Below, one piece after another: positions 8,373-15,729 of a stretch of 49,057 bases of DNA (positions are counted from its first letter, which is position 1; each line of letters begins with the position of its first letter). The notes under the pieces were generated by a model. That model had not been told where the DNA came from. It did no database searches and worked only from the letters and a program-made list of their open reading frames with translations. The position numbers and the translations under genes were made by a program. The DNA lies in assembly GCA_031256825.1 (NCBI GenBank), contig JAIRPV010000038.1:72136-121192 (forward strand). The letters run 5' to 3'. The DNA comes from Oscillospiraceae bacterium. GTDB lineage: Bacteria > Bacillota > Clostridia > Oscillospirales > Acutalibacteraceae.

Positions 8373-8402
8373 ATTGTACCCTCAACCGATGGCATTTGTC
8401 AA
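8373..8402 (-). promoter_or_regulatory. SigA promoter of the XRE-pentapeptide gene
   Basis: Minus strand: -35 TTGACA (8402-8397), 18-base spacer, -10 TACAAT (8378-8373), 48 bases before the start codon. Confidence 0.7.
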
Positions 8403-8413
8403 TCGCATTTTCA

Positions 8414-8448
8414 CTACCGTTCGTTGTATTATATCAACCGTTGGTTGT
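8414..8448 (-). promoter_or_regulatory. Possible operator: two direct repeats upstream of the XRE promoter
   Basis: On the minus strand ACAACCAACGGTTG (8448-8435) and ACAACGAACGGTAG (8427-8414), spaced 21 bases centre to centre, or two helical turns. The first is a near-palindrome and overlaps the 3' end of the HAD gene. They sit 12 bases upstream of the -35. Autoregulation by the XRE protein is an inference. Confidence 0.4.
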
Positions 8449-9139
8449 AATTCGCGTCAGTTTGCCCTCTGGCGGCTTCCCGCTCCAGTTCCTCCTGAAA
8501 GCTCCGGATCGATCCATCCGCGAAAGCGCACATCTCGTCCCAGTTTTGCCGGGAGGCAGGCTCATAGACCGCAATGGCGGCCATGCCGGCCGCTTTGATG
8601 CCCCGCAGCGACAGCAGGATGTCGTCGTAGGCCGCGCAGCGCTCAGGCGGCACGCCCAGCTTCCCGGCTGCCCGCAAATAAATATCCGGGTAGGCCTTGC
8701 CGCGCGGCACCTCGTCAGCAGAAGTCAGCGCGCCGAACCAGGGCAGCACGCCGTTATGTTCCAGCACGGCTTCCATCACATGCGTGGTCAGGCTCGTGGC
8801 AACCGCAAGGCGCACGCCCCTGCCCCGCAGCAACGAAAGGTATTCCCGCGCGCCGGGTTTCAGCTCAACCCGGCTGCTGTATTGCACGAAGCTCATGGCG
8901 TTCCACTCGGCCATCACGCTTTCCGGCGTTTCGGGCAATCCAAAGCGGGCGATGGTGTAATCCGCCACTTCGCGGAAGGTCATGGCCTGGATGGCTATGG
9001 CGTAGTCTTCCGGCAAAGCCATGCCCCGCGCGGCAAAAAACGCCTCGTCCACCCTGTGCCATACCCACATGGAATCCAGCAGCGTGCCATCCAGATCAAA
9101 AATCGCGGCCTGCGGCAGCGAACCATTCTCAGCGAACAA
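8429..9139 (-). CDS. HAD-superfamily hydrolase (beta-phosphoglucomutase-like)
   Basis: A 236-residue protein. No ATG is available at the expected N-terminus; the TTG at 9139 with AGAGGGG about 11 bases upstream is the best start. Motif I is FDLDGTLLDS (residues about 14-23), with both Asp residues of the phosphoaspartate site. VATSLTTHVMEA gives the motif II Ser/Thr, a Lys is present in PRGKAYPDIYL, and AAYDDILLSLRGIKAAGM carries the metal-binding acidic motif. The helical cap follows motif I, as in subfamily IA. Such enzymes dephosphorylate small metabolites or isomerise sugar phosphates; the substrate cannot be read from sequence. Its transcript would begin with a copy of the dispersed stem-loop element. 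Confidence 0.8.
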   Translation of the reverse strand: MFAENGSLPQAAIFDLDGTLLDSMWVWHRVDEAFFAARGMALPEDYAIAIQAMTFREVADYTIARFGLPETPESVMAEWNAMSFVQYSSRVELKPGAREYLSLLRGRGVRLAVATSLTTHVMEAVLEHNGVLPWFGALTSADEVPRGKAYPDIYLRAAGKLGVPPERCAAYDDILLSLRGIKAAGMAAIAVYEPASRQNWDEMCAFADGSIRSFQEELEREAARGQTDANYNQRLI

Positions 9140-9159
9140 TGGGCAACGTCCCCTCTTAA

Positions 9160-9259
9160 GGCAATATGTTTCTTGCTTGTGGCGAGCAGTCCGTCACGGG
9201 CGGCTGCTTCGCAAAATCATATCTCGCCACAGGTTATGTGCCTATTATATCATATTGCC
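9160..9259 (-). repeat. Dispersed stem-loop element, copy E (5' leader of the HAD gene)
   Basis: Core 9176-9233 (58 bp), on the minus strand CCTGTGGCGAG...CTCGCCACAAG, a strong terminal stem. It is also bounded by a perfect outer inverted repeat GGCAATATG (9160-9168) / CATATTGCC (9251-9259). The inner part shares GACGGACTGCTC with the copies near 28000. It begins immediately after a consensus promoter. Confidence 0.75.
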
Positions 9260-9272
9260 CGGGGGATGTCAA
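9244..9272 (-). promoter_or_regulatory. SigA promoter at the edge of element copy E
   Basis: Minus strand: -35 TTGACA (9272-9267), 17-base spacer, -10 TATAAT (9249-9244). It would start transcription just before the stem-loop element and read toward the HAD gene. Confidence 0.75.
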
Positions 9273-9337
9273 TTGTCCGTTGAGGTTCGGCGCCATCAAA
9301 TCCCGCACCGGTGCTTCAGGAAAACCGGGGGAACGCG

Positions 9338-9592
9338 TTACTCCTCTTCCATGCGGTATTTCTCGCGGGTGGCAAGGCCGCCGCGGATGTGCCGCTGCGA
9401 CTTGTTGATGTCCAGCACCTGGCGCACCTGGGTATAAAGCTGCGGCTGTATGCTGCGCAAGCGTTCAGAAACATCCATATGTACGGTGCTCTTGCTAATC
9501 CCGAACTGCTTGGCCGCGGCACGCACAGTTGCCTGATTCTCTACAATATAACTCCCAAGTTCCACGCAGCGCTCTTCGACGATACCTTTCAC
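9338..9592 (-). CDS. spoIIID: Sporulation transcriptional regulator SpoIIID
   Basis: An 84-residue protein starting at a GTG (9592) with GGGAGGGG 6 bases upstream; a longer in-frame extension to 9631 lacks family similarity. The sequence VKGIVEERCVELGSYIVEN followed by a helix-turn-helix (RAAAKQFGISKSTVHMDVSE) and a C-terminal NKSQRHIRGGLATREKY are diagnostic of SpoIIID, which controls genes in the mother cell during endospore formation. The length agrees with the family. In many relatives the recognition helix reads STVHKD; here it is STVHMD. The gene stands alone, about 275 bases downstream of a SigA-type promoter and a small leader ORF. A SigE promoter would be expected from family knowledge, but I did not identify a convincing one. 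Confidence 0.93.
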   Translation of the reverse strand: MKGIVEERCVELGSYIVENQATVRAAAKQFGISKSTVHMDVSERLRSIQPQLYTQVRQVLDINKSQRHIRGGLATREKYRMEEE

Positions 9593-9665
9593 TGGTGACC
9601 CCTCCCGTTCTGATTGGCTGTTTCCATCCATATGCTGGGAGGAAGGGAAATATACAAGCCACTCG

Positions 9666-9706
9666 AAAAAAAGCGCCGCAGTTTATCGTTGCGGGCAAAA
9701 GCAACG
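9666..9706 (-). terminator. Weak terminator-like structure between leader and spoIIID
   Basis: On the minus strand CGTTGC (9706-9701) pairs with GCAACG (9692-9687), and an alternative CCGCA/TGCGG pairing lies next to a run of seven T (9672-9666). The two pairings overlap and exclude each other, as in attenuators. The stems are short. Confidence 0.35.
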
Positions 9707-9751
9707 CCAACAGCGCCTTGCCAACACAGGCAAAGCAAAGCACCTATTCAA

Positions 9752-9772
9752 CTCGTGACAACCCGTCACGAG
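9752..9772. other. Perfect 8-bp hairpin in the spoIIID upstream region
   Basis: CTCGTGAC, loop AACCC, GTCACGAG. It lies 14 bases after the stop of the small leader ORF on the minus strand. No T-run follows, so it is more likely a leader structure or protein-binding site than a terminator. Confidence 0.6.
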
Positions 9773-9785
9773 CTAGATGTGAAAA

Positions 9786-9827
9786 TTATCCACTCCCAAA
9801 TACCTTTTTCGTCATATTTTGGCACAT
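9786..9827 (-). CDS. Putative 13-residue leader peptide upstream of spoIIID
   Basis: An ATG at 9827 has GGAAGGAG 9 bases upstream and a consensus SigA promoter about 40 bases further up. The peptide is MCQNMTKKVFGSG and ends with TAA at 9786-9788. It is not a recognised peptide and could be a chance ORF, but promoter, Shine-Dalgarno and start are well spaced. A hairpin and a terminator-like structure follow, so this may be an independent short transcript or an attenuator leader. Confidence 0.4.
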   Translation of the reverse strand: MCQNMTKKVFGSG

Positions 9828-9866
9828 AACCGCACACTCCTTCCCTAATATTGCCTTCTAAACAGT

Positions 9867-9895
9867 ATTATACAGCAATAGGTAGCTTTTGTCAA
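9867..9895 (-). promoter_or_regulatory. Consensus SigA promoter upstream of the spoIIID leader
   Basis: Minus strand: -35 TTGACA (9895-9890), 17-base spacer, -10 TATAAT (9872-9867). Confidence 0.75.
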
Positions 9896-9956
9896 GTAGT
9901 GCTTTAAAAATTTATATCGCTAAAATTCGACACCGAAAGCCGCTCACCCGCCGCAA

Positions 9957-9985
9957 CAAAAAAACCGCCCCAAAAAGGGACGGTT
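9957..9985 (-). terminator. Terminator of the GH13 glucosidase gene
   Basis: Stem AACCGTCCC / GGGGCGGTT on the minus strand (one mismatch), loop TTTTT, followed by six T (9962-9957). It starts 19 bases after the stop at 10004. Confidence 0.8.
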
Positions 9986-10003
9986 TTCGCCGCGCCGCGC
10001 CGC

Positions 10004-11704
10004 TTACATCAGATATACCCTGCACTCGTAGGGACGTGTGATGAACGAGCAGCCCGCCTCAACAGGCTTTGCGTAATTGCAGAACACAAGCGCCGCGTTC
10101 ACCAGCTCAAAACCCGCCGGGGCCTGGAACCGCACAGGCTCCTCTTTGAACGAACAAACCACCAAAAGCCGCTGCCCCCGGTATTCGCTCGTGTAGCAAT
10201 ACAGGCTCCTGCTGGACTTGTAATGCTCCTCATACCTGCCGTAAACCACCACGGGGTGTTCCCGGCGGAATTGCAGCAGCGCGCGGTACCAGTGCAGCAG
10301 GGAATTGGGATCCGCCTGCGCCGCCGCCACGTTGATTTCGGCGTAGTTGGGATTGACGGCAAACCAGGGTTCCGCTTCGCTGAAGCCCGCGTTCGGTTCG
10401 GCGCTCCACTGCATTGGCGTGCGGGCGTTTTCGCGGCTGCGCCGGTTGGCAATCTTCAAAAAACGCGCGTCGCTCAGCCCCAATTTTTTTGCCAGCTTCG
10501 CGTTGTTGAATGTCACAACGTCTTTGAATGCGCTCAGGCTCGGCTGGGTGATATTGGTCATGCCAATCTCCTGCCCCTGATACACAAAGGGCGTGCCGCT
10601 TTGCAAAAGATAGGCCGCCGCCAGCATTTTCCCGCTTTCCACGCGGTATTTCAGGCTGCCGTAGCGATTGATGATACGGGGATGATCGTGGTTTTCAAGA
10701 TACAGCGCGTTCCAGCCCACGCCATACATCTCTTTCTGCCAGGACGTCCAGACCCGCTTGAGTTTTTTCAGCCGGAAGGGCAGGCCAATCCAGTCGGTCA
10801 TCAGGCAGTCGGCCTCCATGTGCTGGAAGTGGAACATCATATTGAGCAGATTCCCCGCCGCTTCGGTAATATACTCTTTGGCCACCTTTGGGGTCATCAT
10901 CGGCGCCTCGCCCACCGTAAACGCCCCGTAGCCGCTGAGCACATCCTGCTGGAACTCCCGCAGGTAGTCTTTGACTTTCGGCAGGTTCGTGTAGTGCTCA
11001 AACCCGGTTGCAATCGGCAGCGGGAACCCGTTGGGCAGCCCCTCCCGCTTGGCGATATAGGTGATCACATCCTCCCGGAAGCCGTCCACGCCCATATCCA
11101 GCCAAAAGCGCATGATCTCTTTGACCTCCTCCCGCACTTTGGGGTTGGCCATATTCAGATCCGGCTGGCCCTTGGCGAAAACATGCAGGTAATACTCCTT
11201 CACCTGCGACACATACTCCCAGGCTTTGCCCTCAAACACCGAAAGCCAGTTGTTCGGGGGGCGTTTGCCCTGCGGGCGCGCCGGCGCCGCTCCCCTGCCC
11301 CCGCGCCATATGTAGTAATCGTGGTAGGGGCTGTCAGTGCTTTCTTTGGCCGCCTGGAACCAGGGATGCTGATCGGAAGTGTGGTTGACCACCAAATCCA
11401 TAAACACCTTGATGCCCCGCGCATGCGCGGCGTCCAGCACCTCTTGGAACAGCGCCAGGTCGCCATAATCCGGGCTGATATTCCGGTAATCGGCAATATC
11501 GTAGCCGTAATCGGCGTTGGGGCTGGGATAGAGCGGCGAAAACCAGATTGCGTCCACGCCCAGCGCCTTGATGTAATCCAGTTTTCCGAGCACGCCCTGC
11601 AGATCGCCAACGCCGTCGTTGTTGCCGTCGGCAAAGCTGCGCGGCCAAATCTGATAGACGGACATTTCCTTCCACCACGCGGGTTTTGGTTCTGCGATTT
11701 CCAT
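10004..11704 (-). CDS. GH13 alpha-glucosidase (oligo-1,6-glucosidase/trehalose-6-phosphate hydrolase type)
   Basis: A 566-residue cytoplasmic enzyme; the ATG at 11704 is chosen because AAGGAGGG is 6 bases upstream. It carries the GH13 conserved regions in order: VYQIWPRSFADGNNDGVGDL near the N-terminus, DLVVNHTSDQHPWF (region I), DGFREDVI with the nucleophile Asp at about 212 (region II), VGEAPMM with the acid/base Glu at about 266 (region III) and ENHDHPR (region IV). The insert pattern and QPDLNMANP match GH13 subfamily 31 and relatives, which hydrolyse isomaltose, other short alpha-glucosides or trehalose 6-phosphate. The exact substrate is not resolved; no PTS or trehalose regulator is adjacent. 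It is the last gene after mgtA and the radical SAM gene, 33 bases from the latter. Confidence 0.9.
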   Translation of the reverse strand: MEIAEPKPAWWKEMSVYQIWPRSFADGNNDGVGDLQGVLGKLDYIKALGVDAIWFSPLYPSPNADYGYDIADYRNISPDYGDLALFQEVLDAAHARGIKVFMDLVVNHTSDQHPWFQAAKESTDSPYHDYYIWRGGRGAAPARPQGKRPPNNWLSVFEGKAWEYVSQVKEYYLHVFAKGQPDLNMANPKVREEVKEIMRFWLDMGVDGFREDVITYIAKREGLPNGFPLPIATGFEHYTNLPKVKDYLREFQQDVLSGYGAFTVGEAPMMTPKVAKEYITEAAGNLLNMMFHFQHMEADCLMTDWIGLPFRLKKLKRVWTSWQKEMYGVGWNALYLENHDHPRIINRYGSLKYRVESGKMLAAAYLLQSGTPFVYQGQEIGMTNITQPSLSAFKDVVTFNNAKLAKKLGLSDARFLKIANRRSRENARTPMQWSAEPNAGFSEAEPWFAVNPNYAEINVAAAQADPNSLLHWYRALLQFRREHPVVVYGRYEEHYKSSRSLYCYTSEYRGQRLLVVCSFKEEPVRFQAPAGFELVNAALVFCNYAKPVEAGCSFITRPYECRVYLM

Positions 11705-11737
11705 GGGGATCCCTCCTTGTCTCTGCAATGATATTTT

Positions 11738-12592
11738 TTATGGTTGGCTTTGCCCGCCGGGCAAGCCAGATTCACAGGTAAAATCGGGCGTATAAGCCGC
11801 TGTGGCGGCTTCGCGCCCCTGCATATACCCTTCCAGCCCCAGCTTCAGCGCATGCTCCGCCACGGACTGATACTCAAACCCCGTCAAGCGGCGGTTTAGC
11901 TCCGGCGGCCCGCCCATGGGGGTATATTGCGCCAACAAACTGAGCCGGGCGCGGGGCAAATGCCCCGCCAGCCAGTCCAGCACATGCATCGAGTCTTTCC
12001 GGCAGCCGGGCAGCACCATGTGCCGCACCAAAATTTCGCCCTGTCGGTGCATTTCGCGCAGCGCCGCGCAGGCGTGCTCAAAATAATCGCCGACGCCGGA
12101 ATAGCGCAGAGACAGCGCGCCGCTGCAATATTTCAGATCGGGCAGATACAGCGCCACCAAGCCCTCCAGCGTTTGCAGGGCCTCTACGGATTCATAACCG
12201 TTGGAGTTCCATACAAACGGGAGCGGGAAGCCCCGCGCTTTCGCAAGCCGCATGGCGGCCCGGATCACGGGCAGCATGTGCGTGGGCGAAACCAGATTGA
12301 TGTTCTCGGCGTTTTGCCGGTGCAGCTCCAGGAACACCTGATAAAGCCCTTCCGCATCCAGCCGCCGCCCCGCTAGCGGCCGCGGCCGGCTGATTGCAAA
12401 ATTTTGGCAAAACACGCAGCGCAGGTTGCATCCGGCAAAAAACACCGCGCCGGAGCCGTTTTTCCCGCTGACGCAAGGCTCTTCCCAGCGGTGGATCATG
12501 GTCTTCGCGACAACGCAAAGCCCGTCTTCTTCCTTCCCGCAAAAGCCTTCGGCCCGGCAGCGCCGGGGGCAAAGCTCGCAGCTCAAAGCCAT
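11738..12592 (-). CDS. Radical SAM protein of the PflX family (COG1313)
   Basis: About 284 residues. The start used is the ATG at 12592, which overlaps the mgtA stop by 10 bases; a TTG 6 bases further in, forming a TTGA overlap with that stop, is also possible. The N-terminus has a Cys-rich motif (CELCPRRC...GFCG...GLC) followed by the radical SAM signature CNLRCVFC (Cys at about 55, 59 and 62) that binds the 4Fe-4S cluster and S-adenosylmethionine. Further family blocks are VSPTHMLPVI, VWNSNGYES and YLPDLKY. These match PflX, annotated as pyruvate formate-lyase activating-like, whose substrate is not established. No glycyl-radical enzyme is encoded nearby. Overlap with mgtA implies co-translation. 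Confidence 0.85.
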   Translation of the reverse strand: MALSCELCPRRCRAEGFCGKEEDGLCVVAKTMIHRWEEPCVSGKNGSGAVFFAGCNLRCVFCQNFAISRPRPLAGRRLDAEGLYQVFLELHRQNAENINLVSPTHMLPVIRAAMRLAKARGFPLPFVWNSNGYESVEALQTLEGLVALYLPDLKYCSGALSLRYSGVGDYFEHACAALREMHRQGEILVRHMVLPGCRKDSMHVLDWLAGHLPRARLSLLAQYTPMGGPPELNRRLTGFEYQSVAEHALKLGLEGYMQGREAATAAYTPDFTCESGLPGGQSQP

Positions 12593-15270
12593 TCCCCCAC
12601 TTTGCGCACATAAAAGCGCTTCACCAGCGTGACCATGGCCATATAGGCCACAAGGGTGGCGCCCAGCATAAGGAAATAAACCGGCGGCAGCGGGGCCAGA
12701 CCCAGCATGCCCGCAAAGGGCAGGAAGGGAATCAGCGTCAGCACCGCAATGCCCAGCGCGGTCAGGATGGTGACGGACCCGGAGGCACGGCTCTGGATAA
12801 ACGGCAGCTTCGGCGTGCGCAGCAGGTGGATCACCAGCGTCTGCGTCCACATGCTTTCCACAAACCAGCCGGTCTGGAACAGCGCCATAAAGCTCTCCCG
12901 CCCGGCAGAATCCAGCCCCGCCCAGCGGCCAACGAACAGCGGGCAAATCACAAAGAACATCATCAGATACGTTGTGATATCGAAGACAGAACTTGTTGGC
13001 CCAACCCAGAGCATAAACTTGCGGATGGAGCCGGCGTCCCATTTGCGGGGGCTGGCGATATATTCGCGATCCACATTGTCCCAGGGCAGCGAAACGCAGC
13101 TCAGGTCATAGATCAGGTTGAGCAAAATCAGCTGCACGCTGAGCATGGGGATAAAGGGCAAAAAGGCGCTGGCCGCCAGCACGCTGAACATATTGCCAAA
13201 ATTGGAGCTGGCCGTCATCTTGATATATTTGATGATGTTGCCGAAGGTTTTGCGGCCCTGTTCCACGCCGCGCTCGAGCACCATCAGATCTTTTTCCAGC
13301 AGAATCAGGTCGGCGGTTTCTTTGGCGATATCCACGCCGCTGTCGACCGAAATGCCAACGTCGGCCTGCCGCAGGGCGGGCGCGTCGTTGATGCCGTCGC
13401 CCATATAGCCCACGGTGTGGCCCGCTTTCTGGAATGTTTCAACCAGGCGCTGCTTTTGGGAAGGCGAAAGCTTGGCGAACAGATCGCAGCCGCGCGCGGC
13501 TTCGGCCAGCGCTTCGTCGTCCATCGCCTCCACATCTTTGCCGGTCAGGCAGCGCTCGGCGGCAATGTCCACTTTTTTGCAGACTTTTACGGCCACGCCC
13601 TCGCTGTCGCCCGTGAGCACCACGGTGCGCACGCCGTGGGCCTTCAGCGCGGCAATGGCCACCTTCGCGCTTTCTTTTGGCGGATCGAGGAACCCCACAA
13701 AGCCGATGAGCACCATCTCGCTCTCGTCGGCCACGCTGAACACATCCACCCCGGCCACGTTGTTCTTCTGCGCCACAGCCAGCACCCGCAGGCCCTCGCG
13801 GTTGTTTTCGTCGCAAACGCGCCGGGCTTCGGCCAGCAGCTCCCCTTCCAGCGGCAAAATCTGCCCGCCGTATTCCACATATTTGCAGATGGCCATCATT
13901 TCTTCCGCGGCGCCCTTTGTGATCAGCTGCCGCTTGCCTGTGGTGTCAACCAGCACCACGCTCATGCGGCGGCGGGTAAAGTCGAAGGGAATTTCGTCCT
14001 CCCGGTTGTATTTCCCCAGCAGGTCTTCCATGCCGTTTTCTTTCGCGCGGTTGATGATCGCCAAATCCAGCAAGTTTTTCAGGCCCGTCTGAAAATAGCT
14101 GTTAAAGTAAGCATGGCGCAAAATGCGGGCGTCGTCGTTGCCGTGCACGTCGATATAGCGTTCCAGCACAATCTTGTCTTCCGTCAGGGTGCCGGTTTTG
14201 TCGGTGCAAAGGATATCCATTTCGCCAAATGTCTGGATGGCGCTGAGATTTTTCACAATCACCTTGTGGCGCGACATCACAACAGCCCCCTTGGCCAGGG
14301 TAGACGTCATGATGACGGGCAGCATTTCGGGGGTCAGGCCAACAGCCACGGCCACGGCGAAGAGAAGGGAATCCCACCAGTCGTTCTTCGCAATGCCGTT
14401 GACCGCGAAGATAATGGGCACCATGATTGCCATAAAGCCCAGCAGCAGGCGGCTGACGGAATCGACGCCGCGCTCGAAGCTGTTTTTTGCGCGGTCGCCC
14501 GAAATGGTTTTTGCCATAGAACCAAAATAAGTGTCGTTGCCGGTGGCAAGCACAACGGCTTCGGCCGTGCCGGAAACAACGTTGGTCCCCATAAAGCCCA
14601 GGTTGGAAAGATCCGTCAGGGCTTCGTTGCCCCATTCGCTCACCGCCGCGAATTTTTCTACAGGCGCCGATTCCCCTGTCAGCGCCGCCTGCGCAATGAA
14701 GGCGTCCTTCGCGGCAAGGAAGCGCACGTCGCCGGGGATCATGTCGCCTGCGGACAGCTTCACAACGTCGCCGGGCACGATCTCGTCGATGGGCAGTTCC
14801 ACAATCGCCCCGTCGCGGTAGATATCCGCCTTGTTGCTGATCATATCCGTCAATTTTTCCGCCGCGGCGTTGGAGCGTTCCGCCTGAACAAACGCCACCA
14901 GGCTGGAAACCAGGATCATGACGAATATAATGATGCAAGTGGAATAATCCGCCGCGCCGCCCTGCGCGCGGGGCAGCAAAACGTCGGTGACAAACGAAAT
15001 GACGATGATCAGCGCCAGCACCAGGTTAAACGGCGTAACCACCGAGCGCAGCAGCCGCCCGAATGTGCCAATCTGCCGTTCGGCCACAATCACGTTTGGC
15101 CCCACATCGTCCAGTTTTTCTTCCGCGGCCTCCGCGGAAAGGCCCCGCCGGCCCGATTCCAGCTGGGCAAACAATTCCTCTTCTTTGCACAACGCAAAGC
15201 GGCGCAGTTCCACCTCTGCGGCGAACTTGCGCTCCTCTATCATTCTGGTTTCTTTTTTGCTCAGTTTCAT
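12583..15270 (-). CDS. mgtA: Magnesium-translocating P-type ATPase
   Basis: An 895-residue P-type (P3B) ATPase. The phosphorylation motif DKTGT is at Asp 357, ALTGESAPVEK is the actuator loop with TGES, GDGINDAPAL is the hinge motif, and VGLTPEMLPVIMTSTLAKGA is characteristic of MgtA/MgtB membrane segment 4. About ten transmembrane segments are visible, with the last block of six after the cytoplasmic domain. Family knowledge indicates ATP-driven Mg2+ import at the cytoplasmic membrane. A 5' leader of about 220 bases with its own short ORF separates the promoter from the start codon, suggesting control after transcription initiation. The downstream radical SAM gene overlaps the stop. Confidence 0.95.
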   Translation of the reverse strand: MKLSKKETRMIEERKFAAEVELRRFALCKEEELFAQLESGRRGLSAEAAEEKLDDVGPNVIVAERQIGTFGRLLRSVVTPFNLVLALIIVISFVTDVLLPRAQGGAADYSTCIIIFVMILVSSLVAFVQAERSNAAAEKLTDMISNKADIYRDGAIVELPIDEIVPGDVVKLSAGDMIPGDVRFLAAKDAFIAQAALTGESAPVEKFAAVSEWGNEALTDLSNLGFMGTNVVSGTAEAVVLATGNDTYFGSMAKTISGDRAKNSFERGVDSVSRLLLGFMAIMVPIIFAVNGIAKNDWWDSLLFAVAVAVGLTPEMLPVIMTSTLAKGAVVMSRHKVIVKNLSAIQTFGEMDILCTDKTGTLTEDKIVLERYIDVHGNDDARILRHAYFNSYFQTGLKNLLDLAIINRAKENGMEDLLGKYNREDEIPFDFTRRRMSVVLVDTTGKRQLITKGAAEEMMAICKYVEYGGQILPLEGELLAEARRVCDENNREGLRVLAVAQKNNVAGVDVFSVADESEMVLIGFVGFLDPPKESAKVAIAALKAHGVRTVVLTGDSEGVAVKVCKKVDIAAERCLTGKDVEAMDDEALAEAARGCDLFAKLSPSQKQRLVETFQKAGHTVGYMGDGINDAPALRQADVGISVDSGVDIAKETADLILLEKDLMVLERGVEQGRKTFGNIIKYIKMTASSNFGNMFSVLAASAFLPFIPMLSVQLILLNLIYDLSCVSLPWDNVDREYIASPRKWDAGSIRKFMLWVGPTSSVFDITTYLMMFFVICPLFVGRWAGLDSAGRESFMALFQTGWFVESMWTQTLVIHLLRTPKLPFIQSRASGSVTILTALGIAVLTLIPFLPFAGMLGLAPLPPVYFLMLGATLVAYMAMVTLVKRFYVRKVGEWL

Positions 15271-15348
15271 TCCGCCTCAGTCCTTTCATACATTTTTGGA
15301 TCCGCCTTGGGAATTCAGTCATGTATGAACAGGGCACGGCACAAAAAC

Positions 15349-15450
15349 CTATCCCGCCAGATATGGGAAACCACCGCATAAATGCGGGTCGTCAATCTTT
15401 TCGGAACAGGCCTTCCTACTGCGCCTGTCCCCACTACCTCGCGCTTCCAT
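15349..15450 (-). CDS. Putative 33-residue leader ORF upstream of mgtA
   Basis: The ATG at 15450 has AGGAGG 9 bases upstream, about 38 bases after a consensus -10. The peptide begins MEARGSGDRRSRKACSEK and is rich in Arg, Gly and Asp. The same RNA can fold: GGACAGGC with GCCTGTTCC, and a perfect CCGCA/TGCGG hairpin at 15373-15386. It ends 78 bases before the mgtA ATG. I do not recognise the peptide. Its position resembles leader ORFs that regulate Mg2+ transporters in other bacteria, but the sequence is different. Confidence 0.5.
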   Translation of the reverse strand: MEARGSGDRRSRKACSEKIDDPHLCGGFPYLAG

Positions 15451-15494
15451 GGTCTCCCACCTCCTTCGGGTTGATCTTCATTTATGTACCATTC

Positions 15495-15523
15495 ATTATA
15501 CGCCAACGAACGGGCTTTGTCAA
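15495..15523 (-). promoter_or_regulatory. SigA promoter of mgtA
   Basis: Minus strand: -35 TTGACA (15523-15518), 17-base spacer, -10 TATAAT (15500-15495). The predicted untranslated leader is about 220 bases. Confidence 0.8.
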
Positions 15524-15555
15524 TGTTTTTTTTCGCGCCATCCGTGCGGCGAACC

Positions 15556-15573
15556 GTTTTGCGCGCGCAAAAC
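15556..15573. promoter_or_regulatory. 18-bp perfect palindrome between mgtA and pstS
   Basis: GTTTTGCGCGCGCAAAAC is identical to its reverse complement and lies between two divergent promoters. A related TTTTGCGCAAAA palindrome occurs at 27898-27909. It could be a regulator-binding site; no regulator is identified. Confidence 0.4.
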
Positions 15574-15668
15574 AGGGTACATTTCATCTTACCTGCACAA
15601 ATCTCTTCCCCTGCGGGGCATAATATTCATGCGTTTGCACGTTTTTCTAAAAATCAAAAAATACCCCC

Positions 15669-15697
15669 TTGCGCTTTTTGGGCTGGTGTGATATGCT
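15669..15697 (+). promoter_or_regulatory. Probable promoter of the pst operon
   Basis: -35 TTGCGC (15669-15674), 17-base spacer, -10 TATGCT (15692-15697). The weak boxes fit an activated promoter. I could not confirm PhoB/PhoP boxes. Confidence 0.5.
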
Positions 15698-15729
15698 GGA
15701 TTCACAAAAACGAAAGAGAGGTTTTTCGC

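Noticed and set aside
7466-8395. 309-residue ORF in another frame of the XRE-pentapeptide gene
   Set aside because: Arg- and Gly-rich shadow frame; the alternative frame has clear HTH and pentapeptide motifs and a strong Shine-Dalgarno.
9495-9743. 82-residue ORF on the minus strand overlapping spoIIID
   Set aside because: It is in another frame across the conserved SpoIIID coding sequence and covers the leader hairpins.
12826-15381. 851-residue ORF on the + strand opposite mgtA
   Set aside because: His/Gln-rich antisense shadow of a conserved P-type ATPase; no family similarity.
15271-15500. M-box (ykoK) magnesium riboswitch upstream of mgtA
   Set aside because: None of the conserved M-box sequence blocks were found; the leader has different structures.
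15315-15587. 90-residue ORF overlapping the mgtA leader
   Set aside because: It crosses the promoter and lacks a proper start site; the 33-codon ORF in another frame has the correct Shine-Dalgarno spacing.
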